From Adineta vaga (lineage: Eukaryota; Rotifera), in the NCBI GenBank assembly GCA_021613535.1, contig CP075492.1, forward strand, positions 10,478,001-10,542,000: a stretch of 64,000 bases of DNA, given 5' to 3'. The notes under the pieces are model-generated. The model was not told where the DNA came from. It did not search any database and was given only the letters and a program-made list of their open reading frames with translations. Positions 62,401 to 64,000 of the stretch are shown here, one piece after another (positions within the stretch are counted from its first letter, which is position 1; every line of letters starts with the position of its first letter). The translations under genes were made by a program, and so were the position numbers.

Positions 62401-63762
62401 GTTTTTTAAAAATCCATATTATTGACATCGTATTAACAAAACATATCATCATAAATATATATTGTAAGGGAGATAATGTATTATTGTAATATTGTTTAAT
62501 AGGCTTATTATTTTCCAACAGATGAAGTGTTATATAATCAAAATTTAAATCACAAATTAAAGACCAACATTGCTGACAAACTGAATCATATTTATTGAGA
62601 TTATTCTTAGAGATTTGTTTTAGTTCATATACTTTTTGTTCCAGTATTTTCAATGAAATAAGTTTGTCTTGAATAAATATTTTTCATCATAGGAATAGAT
62701 GTAGAAAACATCGAATAATAAATCAAAATTAATGTTATACTAATGATTAATAATATCCATTGAGGTTGATTCAATAAATAATCAAGAGGTTGTGATCGCT
62801 TAAAAAATAAATCAAAATAATTAATTATCAATAGATAACTTTGTTTTACTAAATAAAAAAAGATTTTATTCTCTTACCACCATTTTGTTAAACACTTTTT
62901 TTTCTATTTTCTTATGTAAATTTTCATTTGCAGCATCTGTATAAGATGACATAATGAGAAAAAAATAATATCTAGAAGAAGAAAAAGAAGAATGAAATGA
63001 AAAAGAACTTTTTATCAGGTTTTTCTTTATCAACTAGTTTTAAACAAACAATGATAATTTCTATAATTAATGTATGTACACATTTGAATAACACACATGC
63101 TGATAGAATAATCACCATTGAATCGAAATACAAAGTTTGTTGTTGATTACTGTTACCCATGTCGAACAATACGATCCGTATACTGACTGTAATAACAGGC
63201 GCAGTAATACGGTCCGTTTTGAATCGGTACATAGCAGAAAAGTAACTGTTTTGAAGGAAAATACAGTCGGTTTTCGAGGCCGTAAAAGTGCGCCCGTGAT
63301 TACAGGCCGAAACGGTCTATTTACTGCCGTAAAGGTACCATTTTATCACAGTTCACGTTCCGAAAACACACTGTATACGGCTCCGTTTTGATCAACCTGG
63401 GTATAAATGGATCCAAAAAGCATCGTTGATGTAATTGTTGTAATAATGGTGATAAATTTTGGACCACCGAAAATGAAAAATAGAACCAAAATGTTTAAAA
63501 TATTTAAGATATTATATAAACATTTTGCGTATTCAGTTACATTTGTTATCAGTGCGTTTGTGTCATGAGTTTCAAGTACCTGTTTAATTTTCAAATCAGT
63601 TGAATCATCAAAAGTTGCTTGACCTAATTTGACTCTTAGAATGGATGATGCTTCAACTGATACGAATACAATAAATGAACCATAGAATATTAATAACAAT
63701 AAAATTAATATGAATAAATGCTCTTTGCTGATGTACTTTCTTAAATGTTGAGCAACTGGAGT
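62381..63762 (-). pseudogene. Multi-helix membrane protein gene disrupted by a MITE
   Basis: From an acceptor at 63762 the minus strand reads TPVAQHLRKYISKEHLFILI, then helices LIFYGSFIVFVSVEASSIL and LNILVLFFIFGGPKFITII, up to MLFGSIY at about 63404. The frame then runs into a 246-bp inverted-repeat element. It resumes beyond it as NSNQQQTLYFDSMVIILSAC with another helix. If one copy of the TA target and the element are ignored, the frame is continuous. Further exons carry RSQPLDYLLNQPQWILLIIS. Then a one-base shift at the A-run 62680-62684 separates it from the C-terminal QDKLISLKILEQKVYELKQ. The 5' exon or exons lie beyond 63762, perhaps outside the window. The family is not recognised. 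The gene is probably inactive in this copy. Confidence 0.55.
63156..63401. mobile_element. 246-bp MITE with TA target duplication
   Basis: The element begins CCCATGTCGAACAATACGAT at 63156, and its other end, read in reverse complement, is CCCAGGTTGATCAAAACGG. The two ends are imperfect inverted repeats for about 30 bp, sharing CCGTATAC. TA dinucleotides flank it at 63154-63155 and 63402-63403, the target duplication of Tc1/mariner-type elements. It is visibly richer in GC than its surroundings and contains no transposase frame. It lies inside an exon of the membrane-protein gene. Confidence 0.75.
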
Positions 63763-64000
63763 CTAAAAAAGCAAGACTATTCGAGTAGTGTAAAAATCGT
63801 TAATTCGATTCGAGTATTGAACTTCTTCTTCAACTTCTAAAGTTTCAGTTAAGAATTTGATTACTCGAATTTTAACCTATTGAATAGCATAGGTATCCTA
63901 ACATATGGCATCGTCGACTATTTTAAATGTGCATTTAAGTTATATGGTGTAAATGCTTTGCAGACCGTTATCAATCGATGTCTCTCCCGCTGAGAACGCT

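Overview
The window is nuclear DNA from a small invertebrate animal, most likely a rotifer and probably a bdelloid. It is AT-rich, with compact genes on both strands, introns of mostly 36-70 nt with GT..TTTAG borders, and short intergenic gaps. The genes are clearly metazoan: alpha-catulin, PINCH, CMIP, C1GALT1, smoothelin-type CH domain, SMIM14. The bdelloid call is an inference. It rests on intron size, on same-strand gene pairs 27-170 nt apart with a splice acceptor just before the downstream ATG (as expected for spliced-leader trans-splicing), and on several genes of bacterial or non-metazoan flavour (DUF488, GNAT, a nitrile-specifier-like kelch protein). Most gene models below were assembled by reading splice sites, and nearly all exon sums close to whole codons.

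Left third (1-18.4 kb): a minus-strand run EIF2B2 > CTNNAL1 > UFL1 (UFL1 is cut by the window start); plus-strand DUF488 and the PP1 inhibitor PPP1R2; a minus-strand EMI1/FBXO5-like APC/C inhibitor; a plus-strand pair RMND5A > selenophosphate synthetase; an SH3 adaptor; and a peptide-type GPCR with apparent frameshifts. The selenophosphate synthetase is a highlight. It has an in-frame TGA at the catalytic position, a perfect stem-loop directly downstream of it, and a SECIS-like hairpin in the 3' UTR.

Middle (18.4-44.6 kb): a gene-poor 2.4 kb stretch, a second GPCR, a four-helix membrane protein, an atypical Ras-like GTPase, a CH-domain protein, SMIM14, C1GALT1, PINCH with a long N-terminal extension, ERLIN, the tight pair mitochondrial release factor > small helical protein, a 16-exon CMIP gene, and an unidentified type I membrane protein.

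Right third (44.6-64 kb): ATP synthase subunit c, an unknown helical protein, a Gly/Pro-repeat protein with EF-hand-like loops, a tight UBL-UBA > GNAT pair, a quinone oxidoreductase, CD2AP/CIN85, the PP1 catalytic subunit (its inhibitor PPP1R2 lies 46 kb away in this window), TMA7, the tight pair MKKS > kelch protein, and a decayed terminal region. In that last region a 246-bp TA-flanked inverted-repeat element (MITE) interrupts a membrane-protein exon.

Several otherwise good genes need a one-base correction at or near a homopolymer. This suggests either residual long-read assembly errors or recent decay of one gene copy.
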